Source of the DNA: PHAA01 sp040217755
GTDB taxonomy: Bacteria > Bacillota > Syntrophomonadia > Syntrophomonadales > Syntrophomonadaceae
Length of the DNA: 10,693 nt
Direction: 5' to 3'
Assembly (NCBI GenBank): GCA_040217755.1
Contig: JBEHWJ010000073.1
Location: 1-10,693 of the forward strand
Below, in pieces: positions 1 through 6,752 of this stretch. The position numbers and the translations under genes were made by a program. Within the stretch, counting starts at the first letter, position 1; each line of letters opens with the position of its first letter. The notes below the pieces were generated by a model that was not told the DNA's origin, did not search any database, and saw only the letters and a program-made list of their open reading frames with translations.

Positions 1-44
1 TATAGACCTAGGAATCCATAAAACAAATCTCTTCCCAATGCAAA

Positions 45-69
45 AGCCAGGGTGAAAAGAGCCCTGGCT
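45..69 (-). terminator. Intrinsic terminator after murA
   Basis: A perfect 8-bp stem (agccaggg at 45-52 pairing with ccctggct at 62-69) with a 9-nt loop lies 48 nt past the murA stop codon. Read on the minus strand the stem is followed by only a short TTTT run, so termination may be incomplete. The stem is also symmetric for plus-strand transcription entering from the left. Confidence 0.55.
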
Positions 70-116
70 CTATTTTAATGTATGGAGGCTAAGGTAAGAA
101 CCACCTAAGGAACCAC

Positions 117-1376
117 TTATTTAATGTGGGCGCCCAAGCTGGTCAGCTTCTCAATTATGTCCTCATAACCCCGGAATATGTGGATGGCATCTTCAATGAC
201 CGTTTGGCCACGGGCGGCCAGGGCCGCCAGTACCAAAGCCGCCCCAGCTCTAAGATCCGTGGCTCTGACGGTGGTACCATACAATATGGGCACTCCCTCT
301 ACGATGGCAGTGTGTCCCTCCAGCCGGATTTTGGCACCCATCCGGTTAAGTTCCTCTATGATCTGGAAGCGGTTCTCAAACACATTCTCCACGATCACGC
401 TGGTCCCTTCGGCGATCGATAACAAAGCCAGCATAGGCGATTGCATATCGGTGGGGAAACCCGGATACGGCAAGGTCTTGATGTCAGCATTATGCACCCG
501 TTTACCGGCTTTAACCAGAATACCCTGATCGGTCTCCTCTACTACGGCTCCAGTCTCCTGAAGTTTGGCTATTATCGGATGCAGATGGGTAGGTATTACG
601 TTTTCTACCAGTACCTCGCCACCAGATATGGCCGCGCCGATCATGTAGGTGCCGGCCTCAATACGGTCAGGTATGATAGAATACCGCCCCGCTTTCAATT
701 TGGCTACGCCCTCTATCTTGACCACGTCCGTACCGGCTCCTCTGATTTTAGCCCCCATGGAATTCAGGAAATTAGCCAGGTCGACGATCTCCGGCTCCTT
801 AGCGGCGTTTTCGATTATGCTCAACCCAAGGGTTTTAGCTGACATCATTATCAGATTTTCAGTGGCCCCCACACTGGGGAAGTCCAGGTAGATTCTGGCC
901 CCATGGGTTTCCTCAGCCTGGGCGTAAATACAACCGTGTTCAATCTCGATCTCTGCTCCCAAAGCCCGTACTCCCTTAACATGCAGGTCCATGGGACGAG
1001 AACCGATATCACATCCTCCCGGTAAAGCAACGATGGCTTGGGCCTGCCTTCCCAGCAATGCCCCCAGAAACAGGTTGGAGGCACGCAATTTCTTCGATAG
1101 TTCTATAGGCGTCTGGTGTTTCATTCTATGTTTCGGGGGACAAATGGATAGACTGCCGTCTTCCCGCCATTGTGCTGAGGCCCCCATCTCATTCAGTATT
1201 TCCACCATGATCTCAGTATCACAAATGCGCGGAACATTATCCAAAATGGTTTCACCATCGGCCATGATACTGGCCGCTATCAAAACCAATCCGGCATTTT
1301 TGGCACCGCTTATCCTAACCTTACCCCGAAGGGGATATCCGCCTTCGATAACTAAGGTATCCTGCAAAACCAACAC
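117..1376 (-). CDS. murA: UDP-N-acetylglucosamine 1-carboxyvinyltransferase (MurA)
   Basis: First committed step of peptidoglycan synthesis in the cytoplasm: transfers enolpyruvate from phosphoenolpyruvate to UDP-GlcNAc. About 419 residues, full family length. Visible motifs are SGAKNA near residue 23 (substrate-binding Lys26), the catalytic loop PGGCDIGSRP with the nucleophilic Cys122 (the fosfomycin target in this family), YPGFPTDMQSP with the conserved Asp, and RATDLRAGAAL near the C-terminus with the conserved Arg. The Cys is not replaced by Asp, so fosfomycin sensitivity of this enzyme is expected from family knowledge. The start is uncertain: GTG at 1376, TTG at 1373 or TTG at 1367 are all possible around the Shine-Dalgarno-like AGGGTGAGG (about 1376-1384). 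The gene begins only 6 nt after the upstream metallopeptidase stop, so it is very probably co-transcribed and translationally coupled. Many Firmicutes have two MurA paralogues; which one this is cannot be told here. Confidence 0.95.
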   Translation of the reverse strand: MLVLQDTLVIEGGYPLRGKVRISGAKNAGLVLIAASIMADGETILDNVPRICDTEIMVEILNEMGASAQWREDGSLSICPPKHRMKHQTPIELSKKLRASNLFLGALLGRQAQAIVALPGGCDIGSRPMDLHVKGVRALGAEIEIEHGCIYAQAEETHGARIYLDFPSVGATENLIMMSAKTLGLSIIENAAKEPEIVDLANFLNSMGAKIRGAGTDVVKIEGVAKLKAGRYSIIPDRIEAGTYMIGAAISGGEVLVENVIPTHLHPIIAKLQETGAVVEETDQGILVKAGKRVHNADIKTLPYPGFPTDMQSPMLALLSIAEGTSVIVENVFENRFQIIEELNRMGAKIRLEGHTAIVEGVPILYGTTVRATDLRAGAALVLAALAARGQTVIEDAIHIFRGYEDIIEKLTSLGAHIK

Positions 1377-1382
1377 CTCACC

Positions 1383-2240
1383 CTACTGCCCTTCCAGGTA
1401 TCGATAGAAGTCCCGGGAAAAAATAGTATAATCAACTCCCAGTGCATTTTCCAGAGCTCTTGGCATAGAATCACCCCTGGACAAGCACTCTAAAACCTTG
1501 TAGATATTTTCCTCTCCACAGGTTCTGACTATATAATCTACTGCCTGCAGAGACTCCCAATAGGCAACTGATTGCTCCAGGCTGTCGTAATTTTTCTCAA
1601 GATTGTCCAGTTGATAATAGTAAAGGTCATCCTTTTCTCTGAAGGGGCTGGAAAACTCAAACCCGGTAATTTCTCTCTCAGTGTATTGGGCCACCCCTTC
1701 TGTCCACCAACGGTTATAATTACCTCGACTCATCTCATCGACCATTAAATGAGCCAATTCGTGAACCATGGGGCCTTCCTTGATAAAGCGCTGCTTCTGC
1801 CCGAGATTGGCCAACCAAGCGCGCGGCGACAGAATACGTATGGTTCCGCCCCAGTATACCCCGAGCGCCTTTTCATTCCTATCCCAGCCGAAACTGGCTG
1901 CCAAGCTCGCATTATCGGGGTATACCACTATGGTGATGGGCCGGGAAGGTTCACAGCCCATCCGGCTGCTGACCTTGCCATAGGCGTCTTCGGCCGCCTC
2001 ACTTAACAATCCCATACAATAATCGTCCACCGGCAGGTATTTGATCCGGAAATGTGTGGTTTCCAATTGCTCCCACGTTCCGGTCCGCAAATTGGTCTCC
2101 TGCCCCACCATAAAACGGAAGAAACCCTGTTTAATCTGGGCTGCTGAAACCCCAGTCTTAAATAGGTGACAGCTCAGCAGCACCAGGACGATCGTACAGA
2201 ATATAAACGCCATATAACCAGAAGGCTTGGCTCCGGGCAA
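1383..2240 (-). CDS. Secreted or membrane-anchored HExxH zinc metallopeptidase (peptidase MA-like)
   Basis: A 285-residue protein with a hydrophobic N-terminal segment (about residues 9-28, basic Lys5 before it), so probably exported. LLSC ending at Cys24 is an imperfect lipobox and could make it a lipoprotein. The catalytic domain carries VHELAHLM (His160, Glu161, His164) and, 17 residues later, WWTEGVAQYTE with Glu181 as the likely third zinc ligand, the gluzincin pattern of the peptidase MA group. No substrate can be named from the sequence. The start is TTG (2238-2240) preceded by GAGAGGGG with short spacing. An in-frame ATG nine codons later lacks a ribosome binding site. It ends 6 nt before murA, implying one transcript, and follows trxB by 85 nt. 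In that gap an exact TATAAT lies at 2275-2280 (minus strand) inside an inverted repeat CCATTG/CAATGG, but without a good -35 box. Family call fairly sure, role unknown. Confidence 0.8.
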   Translation of the reverse strand: MPGAKPSGYMAFIFCTIVLVLLSCHLFKTGVSAAQIKQGFFRFMVGQETNLRTGTWEQLETTHFRIKYLPVDDYCMGLLSEAAEDAYGKVSSRMGCEPSRPITIVVYPDNASLAASFGWDRNEKALGVYWGGTIRILSPRAWLANLGQKQRFIKEGPMVHELAHLMVDEMSRGNYNRWWTEGVAQYTEREITGFEFSSPFREKDDLYYYQLDNLEKNYDSLEQSVAYWESLQAVDYIVRTCGEENIYKVLECLSRGDSMPRALENALGVDYTIFSRDFYRYLEGQ

Positions 2241-2325
2241 GAAACCCCTCTCCCCTCACCCCGTTTACCCATTGATTATACAATGGATGGCCGGGCTTGG
2301 GGTTAAGCAAATACTGGTATCAATG

Positions 2326-3231
2326 CTATTCTTTAAGGTACTCTGTCACTGCTACTCCCGCTTGGGCACCATCCCCCACCGCTGAGGCTATCTGACGGGT
2401 ACGCTTGTCCCGGATGTCTCCAGCCGCAAAGATTCCTTCTATCGAGGTGCGCATGTCGTTATCGGTAATGATATAGCCTTCGCTGGTGGTATTTAAACCT
2501 TCGACGAAATCGGTATCAGCAACCAGTCCTATGCTTACAAACAGACCTTCGACCTCCAGTGTTTCCTCGTCTTTCGTAGCCACATCCTGAAGGATTACCG
2601 CCCGCATTACGCTATCGCCTTCGATTCTCTTTACAACCCGGTTGAGTTTGCATTCTATGGTGTTGTGACCGCGGATTTTGCCCACGGTATGAGGGCTGGC
2701 CCTAAACTCCTCGCGGCGGTGTATTATATAGACCTTCTCGGCTATGTCGGCAAGATAAAGAGCCTCTTTAAGTGCCGATTCGCCCCCTCCCACTACTGCC
2801 ACCTTGCTATTGCGGAAAAAGGCGCCATCGCAGGTAGCACAGTATGATACCCCGCGGCCCTGGTACTCGTTTTCCCCTTCCACCGTCAAGGTTCTACGCC
2901 GGGCACCAGTAGCTATAATTATGGCCCGGGCAGTATATTCAGCATCAGTAGTGATGACTTTCTTGCCTTCCGGGGCATCAACAACCGCAGTCACTTGCTC
3001 CATACGTATCTGGGCCCCAAGGCGCTCGGCCTGCTGCCGGAAATTTTCCATAAGCTCGCCCCCCAGGATACCAAACGGAAACCCAGGGTAGTTGTCGATG
3101 TGATCCGCTATGGCAGCATTGCCTCCTACCATTGCCGATTCCAATACCAGGGTCCTCAACCAGGCACGGCTGGTGTATATGGCGGCAGTCAAACCGGCCG
3201 GGCCAGCGCCCAATATTATTACATCATACAT
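2326..3231 (-). CDS. trxB: Thioredoxin reductase, NADPH-dependent type
   Basis: Cytoplasmic FAD enzyme passing electrons from NADPH to thioredoxin; 301 residues, slightly short but complete for the low-molecular-weight family. Domains in order: FAD-binding GAGPAG at residues 8-13; ATG at about 107-109; redox-active CATC (Cys131, Cys134) in YCATCDG; NADPH-binding GGGES at 148-152 followed by HRREEFRA at 171-178, whose arginines contact the NADPH 2'-phosphate in this family; C-terminal FAD motif FAAGDIRD. ATG start at 3231; GAGGGGAG lies upstream with about 11 nt spacing. It lies 73 nt after the wall hydrolase, with a hairpin between, so expression may come from partial read-through. No clear promoter is visible in the gap. 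No thioredoxin gene is in the window. It contrasts with the second reductase at 6753-7616, which lacks the NADPH motifs. Confidence 0.93.
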   Translation of the reverse strand: MYDVIILGAGPAGLTAAIYTSRAWLRTLVLESAMVGGNAAIADHIDNYPGFPFGILGGELMENFRQQAERLGAQIRMEQVTAVVDAPEGKKVITTDAEYTARAIIIATGARRRTLTVEGENEYQGRGVSYCATCDGAFFRNSKVAVVGGGESALKEALYLADIAEKVYIIHRREEFRASPHTVGKIRGHNTIECKLNRVVKRIEGDSVMRAVILQDVATKDEETLEVEGLFVSIGLVADTDFVEGLNTTSEGYIITDNDMRTSIEGIFAAGDIRDKRTRQIASAVGDGAQAGVAVTEYLKE

Positions 3232-3263
3232 CTTCTGTCGGACTCCCCTCTCACCACAAATAA

Positions 3264-3292
3264 GAACCCTGACCCTTATCAGATCAGGGTTC
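3264..3292 (-). terminator. Hairpin terminator after the LysM-G5-M23 gene
   Basis: A 9-bp perfect stem (gaaccctga 3264-3272 with tcagggttc 3284-3292) and 11-nt loop lies 12 nt beyond the wall hydrolase stop on the minus strand, followed by a weak T-rich stretch (TTATTTG). Likely a leaky terminator between this gene and trxB. Confidence 0.6.
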
Positions 3293-3304
3293 CCGATGTT
3301 CGAT

Positions 3305-4615
3305 CTATCGCAGATAATTAATCGGGTTGCGGAAGGATCCCCCCACCATCACCTCAAAGTGCAGGTGCGGGCCAGTGCTGTGTCCAGTCGAGCCTCTCAA
3401 ACCTATGGTCTGGCCCTGGCTGACCCTCTGTCCGCTTTTGACCAACAATTTGGAACAATGGGCGTAGCGAGTCATCATTCCGTTGCCGTGACTGATTATT
3501 ATGAAGTTGCCATAGCCACCCTGCCAACCGGCAAAGGTCACCACCCCACCATCGGCAGCACCAATGGAGGAACCGGTAGCCCCGGCAATATCAAGTCCGG
3601 TGTGACCCCGGCCGTAAGATTGACTTATGGACCCGCTGACCGGCCAAGCAAGCCGCCCGGTGCTTACGCCCCCACCGCCGCGTGATGCTACCTGGACTGA
3701 ACGCCCTCTGACAACCACCTTATCAACCGCGGCCCTTACAACCTTCTCCTCGATTACATTCTTGCTCTCCACTATACCGTTGCACAAGGTGGCGGTATAG
3801 GCGACATACTTTTCCCCGTTGTGCCCTTCGGTCTTCACTTTTATTCCATTCACCGAGTTATCGTTCTCGGTGATGGTCTGATATGGAACAGCTACCGTTT
3901 CGCTTCCTTCCAGCTGGGCCACCACCGTAACCAGCGGTTCAGGCTTGCTAAGTGTAATGGACTGGCCCAGACTCAAGACGCTATCCTCCTGGATACCATT
4001 GCTGGCCACAATGTCAGTTACGTACATATCGTGAGCCCTGGCAATACTCCACAAGGAATCACCCTCTTTAACGGTGTAAACCTGTGGGGTTACGGTCCCC
4101 AGGTTGATCATACTCCAGGCATTATCCCAGTCTGTTATCCAGGCGGCTACCACACTGCCTTCGACCACTTGTACGTCCTCGGCGAAACCGACGGATACCA
4201 GCTTCTCTCCATCTGCCACCGTAGAATATTCCTGCTGCAGTTTATCCAGCAGCTGTTGGGCCAGTTCTTTACTCTCCATGTACATCACGGCTTGTCCGTT
4301 TACGATTATGGAAGCACCGTTTACCTTGGGTTGCAGAGCCAGATTCAAAGTCGCCAGCACCTGATCGCCAGCCAGTAAATCCTGACGGTTGGCAAAAGTC
4401 CGGTTTACTTCAACCCTTTTTATAATCTCACTGTCGGGGAGTTGTGCTATCGCTAGACTGGCATCGGATTTGCTGGCTACAACCATGGCTTTATTGCCGT
4501 CTACCGAAATCGAATAGGCCGGGGTTCTGATCCCGAAACACCACACTACAACAATTACCAGCAAAACTAGCGGGGCACTGCCCCCGCATCTCCAACTTCT
4601 CCTAAATTTCTCCAT
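3305..4615 (-). CDS. Cell-wall hydrolase with LysM, G5 and M23 peptidase domains
   Basis: An exported or membrane-anchored peptidoglycan endopeptidase of 436 residues. An N-terminal hydrophobic helix (about residues 15-28) after a basic stretch acts as signal or anchor. A LysM domain (about 180-224, beginning YTVKEGDSLWSIARAH) should bind glycan. A G5 domain follows (about 227-304). The C-terminal M23/LytM domain (about 331-431) keeps the catalytic set: HTGLD (His338, Asp342), YAH (His386) and HLHFE (His417, His419), so it should be an active zinc peptidase. The start chosen is ATG 4613-4615 because GGAGAGGG sits just upstream. A longer reading from ATG 4642 would add nine residues but has no ribosome binding site and starts inside the predicted -10 box. 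It lies 42 nt after scfB and probably has its own promoter. Nothing shows a link with the SCIFF peptide beyond adjacency. Confidence 0.9.
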   Translation of the reverse strand: MEKFRRSWRCGGSAPLVLLVIVVVWCFGIRTPAYSISVDGNKAMVVASKSDASLAIAQLPDSEIIKRVEVNRTFANRQDLLAGDQVLATLNLALQPKVNGASIIVNGQAVMYMESKELAQQLLDKLQQEYSTVADGEKLVSVGFAEDVQVVEGSVVAAWITDWDNAWSMINLGTVTPQVYTVKEGDSLWSIARAHDMYVTDIVASNGIQEDSVLSLGQSITLSKPEPLVTVVAQLEGSETVAVPYQTITENDNSVNGIKVKTEGHNGEKYVAYTATLCNGIVESKNVIEEKVVRAAVDKVVVRGRSVQVASRGGGGVSTGRLAWPVSGSISQSYGRGHTGLDIAGATGSSIGAADGGVVTFAGWQGGYGNFIIISHGNGMMTRYAHCSKLLVKSGQRVSQGQTIGLRGSTGHSTGPHLHFEVMVGGSFRNPINYLR

Positions 4616-4618
4616 AAG

Positions 4619-4626
4619 CCCTCTCC
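4619..4626 (-). promoter_or_regulatory. Ribosome binding site fixing the M23 gene start
   Basis: GGAGAGGG on the minus strand, with 7 nt between GGAG and ATG 4615. It favours this ATG over the in-frame ATG at 4642. Confidence 0.7.
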
Positions 4627-4640
4627 ATATCAAAATAATC

Positions 4641-4667
4641 ATTATATTTTTCTACAACTATTGGCAA
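4641..4667 (-). promoter_or_regulatory. Candidate sigma-A promoter of the M23 gene
   Basis: Minus strand: TTGCCA (-35, 4662-4667), 15-nt spacer, exact TATAAT (-10, 4641-4646). The spacer is shorter than the ideal 17 nt. It overlaps the last codons of scfB and predicts a leader of about 20 nt containing the ribosome binding site, so the wall hydrolase can be expressed apart from the SCIFF genes. Confidence 0.45.
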
Positions 4668-6073
4668 GATTCCTGCTTTTTTCTATAACGTATGCTTTTA
4701 TCCAGGTTCTTGATAACTTCCAGGTATATGGCCCCTTCGATTCTTTTGCGGTGCATCGCACAGCTGACCGGGTCGGGAACACTCATATCACCATTAGCAT
4801 GGTAAGCGTTGGCGTGACAGCCCCCTCCACAATAATTTCGTGCCCAGCACTTGCGGCAGGTTTCTTTATCGGCCAGGCGGTTACCGGCGAATTTGGCGAT
4901 GATAGCTTCATCCAGTTCAGCACCATCGATATTACCCATGACAAACTGGCTCTCCCCTACAAATTGATGACACGGATAGATATCCCCTTCCGGAGTTATA
5001 ACCAGATACTCCACTCCGGCTCCGCAGCCTGAGAGGCGTTTGGCCAGGCAAGGTCCCTTTTGCAGATCCAGGTTGTAATGAAAGAAACTGATATTCCGGC
5101 CTTCGCAATGGAAGCTGTACAGCAGATCGGTCAGACGATCATATTCGGCCAGCACCGCGGGGAGGTCTGAATCCTGGATGGCGTAGGGATTAGTGGGTCC
5201 GACAGCAGGTTCCAGGGAAACAGCATCGAAGCCCAGTTCGATGATGTGCTGAAGGTCGCTGCTGAAGTCCAGATTGCGGTTGGTGAAGGTACCGCGGATG
5301 AAGTAACTGATTGGTTTCCTGGCTACCATCTGCTTAATTTTGGGTAAAATGATGTCATAACTGCCGCCACCGTCACTCATTATCCGGTGCTGGTCATTGG
5401 TGGAGCAACGCCCGTCCAAACTTAGAATAACGCCGATATTGTTTCCGATGATAAAATCCATGATTTCCTCATCAAGCAAGACCGCATTGGTGGTAAGAGT
5501 GAAATTGAATCTTTTACCGGTCAAGGGCTCCATCTGCCTGCCGTACTGGACCAATTGTTTTATTACCGCCCAATTCAAAAGAGGCTCCCCGCCAAAAAAG
5601 TCGACCTCAAGGTTTTTGGCCGCCCCACTGCGGGCGATAAGGAAGTCCAAGGCCTGCCTGCCGGTGGAAAAAGACATGAGCTGGGGCTTCATGCCAAAAT
5701 CTCCCTGACTGGCAAAACAATAACGGCATTTCATATTGCAGGCATGGGCCACATTCAGGCATAGAGCTTTGATGGGCAGTTCGGACCAATCCACCGCCAG
5801 AGGCTCTTCTGGAGTAAAGATAGCCCCCGCTTCATAAGTATCATCCATTTCCGCCAGGAGGCTGCTTAACTCTTCGGGTATATAATCATCGGCCAACCGC
5901 TCCAACGTCTGCCGGGAATCACCATCACATTCTTTCAGTTTCTGAATAAAGTGATGGCCCAAATCGTCAAGAATACTGACCGCTCCACTATTCACATCCA
6001 GTAAAATATTGATACCTTTATGCTGAAACAGATGCAGGTCAGCATCAAAATCGAAGCCGCGCGGTATTGACAA
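4658..6073 (-). CDS. scfB: SCIFF peptide maturase, thioether-forming radical SAM/SPASM enzyme
   Basis: Modifies the adjacent six-cysteine peptide by forming Cys-to-Thr thioether cross-links (ranthipeptide chemistry; CteB is a characterised homologue). About 471 residues. Domains: N-terminal precursor-binding, PqqD-like (RRE) region (about 1-95); radical SAM core with CNMKCRYC (Cys112, Cys116, Cys119) for the SAM-binding 4Fe-4S cluster and FFGGEPLL near 160; SPASM region with the full seven-cysteine pattern Cys350, Cys368, Cys406, Cys409, Cys415, Cys419, Cys438, plus Cys342 close by, fitting two auxiliary clusters. The start chosen is TTG 6071-6073, since AGGAG lies 7 nt upstream and this gives the N-terminus MSIPRGFDFDADLH. 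A TTG at 6094 would add seven residues but lacks a good ribosome binding site. It lies 93 nt after scfA with an intrinsic terminator between, so it is probably made at a lower level than its substrate. Confidence 0.95.
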   Translation of the reverse strand: MSIPRGFDFDADLHLFQHKGINILLDVNSGAVSILDDLGHHFIQKLKECDGDSRQTLERLADDYIPEELSSLLAEMDDTYEAGAIFTPEEPLAVDWSELPIKALCLNVAHACNMKCRYCFASQGDFGMKPQLMSFSTGRQALDFLIARSGAAKNLEVDFFGGEPLLNWAVIKQLVQYGRQMEPLTGKRFNFTLTTNAVLLDEEIMDFIIGNNIGVILSLDGRCSTNDQHRIMSDGGGSYDIILPKIKQMVARKPISYFIRGTFTNRNLDFSSDLQHIIELGFDAVSLEPAVGPTNPYAIQDSDLPAVLAEYDRLTDLLYSFHCEGRNISFFHYNLDLQKGPCLAKRLSGCGAGVEYLVITPEGDIYPCHQFVGESQFVMGNIDGAELDEAIIAKFAGNRLADKETCRKCWARNYCGGGCHANAYHANGDMSVPDPVSCAMHRKRIEGAIYLEVIKNLDKSIRYRKKQESCQ

Positions 6074-6080
6074 AATCTCT

Positions 6081-6088
6081 CTCCTCTC
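6081..6088 (-). promoter_or_regulatory. Ribosome binding site fixing the scfB TTG start
   Basis: GAGAGGAG on the minus strand, 7 nt before TTG 6073. It decides between this TTG and the upstream in-frame TTG at 6094. Confidence 0.7.
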
Positions 6089-6123
6089 CCGCAATCCACA
6101 TGGGGCTGAAGGAAAAACGCAAC

Positions 6124-6145
6124 AAAAAAGGGGGCATCGCCCCCT
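6124..6145 (-). terminator. Intrinsic terminator between scfA and scfB
   Basis: On the minus strand GGGGGC-GAT-GCCCCC (6144 down to 6130) is directly followed by a run of seven T (TTTTTTT less the closing stem base, 6124-6129). The compact GC stem plus T-tract is a textbook intrinsic terminator, 22 nt after the scfA stop. Since scfB has no evident promoter of its own, it most likely acts as an attenuator with read-through, making peptide mRNA more abundant than maturase mRNA. Confidence 0.85.
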
Positions 6146-6166
6146 ATAACTAACAACCAGCTATCG

Positions 6167-6304
6167 TTATTTTTTACAGGTTATGTTACCTACCGTACAT
6201 GATGTCTTGCAGGCCGATTGGCATGAAGTAGCACATTCCCTGCAGTTTATCAGGTCTTTTTCCCGGATAAGATTGGGTTTGATTATGGTGATGATATGCT
6301 TCAA
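6167..6304 (-). CDS. scfA: SCIFF ranthipeptide precursor, six cysteines in 45 residues
   Basis: A 45-residue ribosomal peptide precursor matching the SCIFF family (six Cys in forty-five residues). The leader begins MKHIITIIKPNL; the Cys-rich core has Cys21, Cys24, Cys28, Cys32, Cys36 and Cys43, with SCQSACKTSCTVGN in the middle. Cys32 and Thr37 fall at the positions joined by the thioether in characterised homologues (Clostridium thermocellum CteA with CteB). The start must be TTG 6302-6304: no in-frame ATG exists between the upstream stop (TAG at 6320-6322) and the peptide, and AGGGAGGGG lies 8 nt before it. Short length and TTG start make it easy to miss. Upstream is a strong promoter (6420-6449) with a leader of about 110 nt; downstream are an intrinsic terminator and scfB. 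The mature peptide's function is not settled; a signalling role has been proposed for ranthipeptides in clostridia. No protease or exporter gene is adjacent. Confidence 0.96.
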   Translation of the reverse strand: MKHIITIIKPNLIREKDLINCRECATSCQSACKTSCTVGNITCKK

Positions 6305-6312
6305 TCCAACAA

Positions 6313-6321
6313 CCCCTCCCT
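6313..6321 (-). promoter_or_regulatory. Strong ribosome binding site of scfA
   Basis: AGGGAGGGG on the minus strand, 8 nt before TTG 6304. It supports translation of the SCIFF peptide from a non-ATG codon. Confidence 0.8.
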
Positions 6322-6419
6322 AACAAATTGATTTGTATCCCTATGTAACTGACCGTATGAATTAGAACTCTTATTTTATTAATTCTGATTATAATCTTTA
6401 TTATGATGGAGGCTTTTGC

Positions 6420-6449
6420 ATTATAACTTATTTATTTTGCCCTTGTAAA
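6420..6449 (-). promoter_or_regulatory. Probable sigma-A promoter of scfA
   Basis: Minus strand: TTTACA (-35, 6444-6449, five of six consensus bases), 18-nt spacer, exact TATAAT (-10, 6420-6425). It predicts a start site near 6413 and a leader of about 110 nt. The -35 box sits in the loop of a small imperfect hairpin (TGCCTT/AGGGCA), which may be chance. Confidence 0.65.
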
Positions 6450-6606
6450 GGCAGCCTATTCCTACATTATTGTTTATTTCCAACCTCATACTTTCCAATA
6501 GCGCCGTTTTCGTAATTATCTTAACCGAACACCGGGTCCAAGCCTCATGACAAGCGATCAACCCAAACCGCTGCGTGGTATCAGGTTATTCCAGTTTATC
6601 CCCCTT

Positions 6607-6647
6607 CCTGGTTTACCATATGCTTGGGACACCTTGGGTCAACCAGG
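6607..6647. repeat. Inverted repeat in the scfA upstream spacer
   Basis: cctggtttacc (6607-6617) pairs with ggtcaaccagg (6637-6647) with one mismatch and a 19-nt loop. Neither strand has a T-run after it, so it does not look like a terminator. It could be part of a structured 3' tail of the flavoprotein mRNA or of a small RNA, or be chance. Confidence 0.4.
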
Positions 6648-6752
6648 GACTTCCTATTAATAGTTTGAATTTAGGCTATACCCGTTGCTTCCAAATATAT
6701 AGACAAATCCCTGAGATTATTTATTATCACTTTAGCTATTGACCGTCCAGCC

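Larger units (their letters stand above)
6305..6752. other. 448-bp gene-free spacer upstream of scfA
   Basis: No convincing protein gene is seen on either strand. The part nearest scfA is AT-rich and holds the promoter, a leader of about 110 nt and the ribosome binding site. The leader has a self-complementary gattataatc (6388-6397) and a weak acaaa/tttgt hairpin next to the ribosome binding site (6323-6336). The part nearer the flavoprotein gene (6450-6752) is less AT-rich and contains an 11-bp one-mismatch inverted repeat (6607-6617 with 6637-6647). No clear terminator follows the flavoprotein gene, so its transcript may run into this spacer. Confidence 0.6.

Noticed and set aside
126..842. 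Long plus-strand open frames opposite murA, and similar ones opposite the other minus-strand genes
   Set aside because: They lie antisense to genes with clear family motifs, lack recognisable domains and are shadows of those coding sequences.
2269..2286. Inverted repeat CCATTG-TATAAT-CAATGG before the metallopeptidase gene as a regulated promoter
   Set aside because: The TATAAT is exact, but no -35 hexamer is found at proper spacing and the six-bp arms could be chance. Noted in the gene entry only.
6421..6561. A 46-codon minus-strand frame from TTG in the spacer upstream of scfA
   Set aside because: No ribosome binding site, no recognisable family, and its stop falls in the scfA -10 box. 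Probably open by chance.
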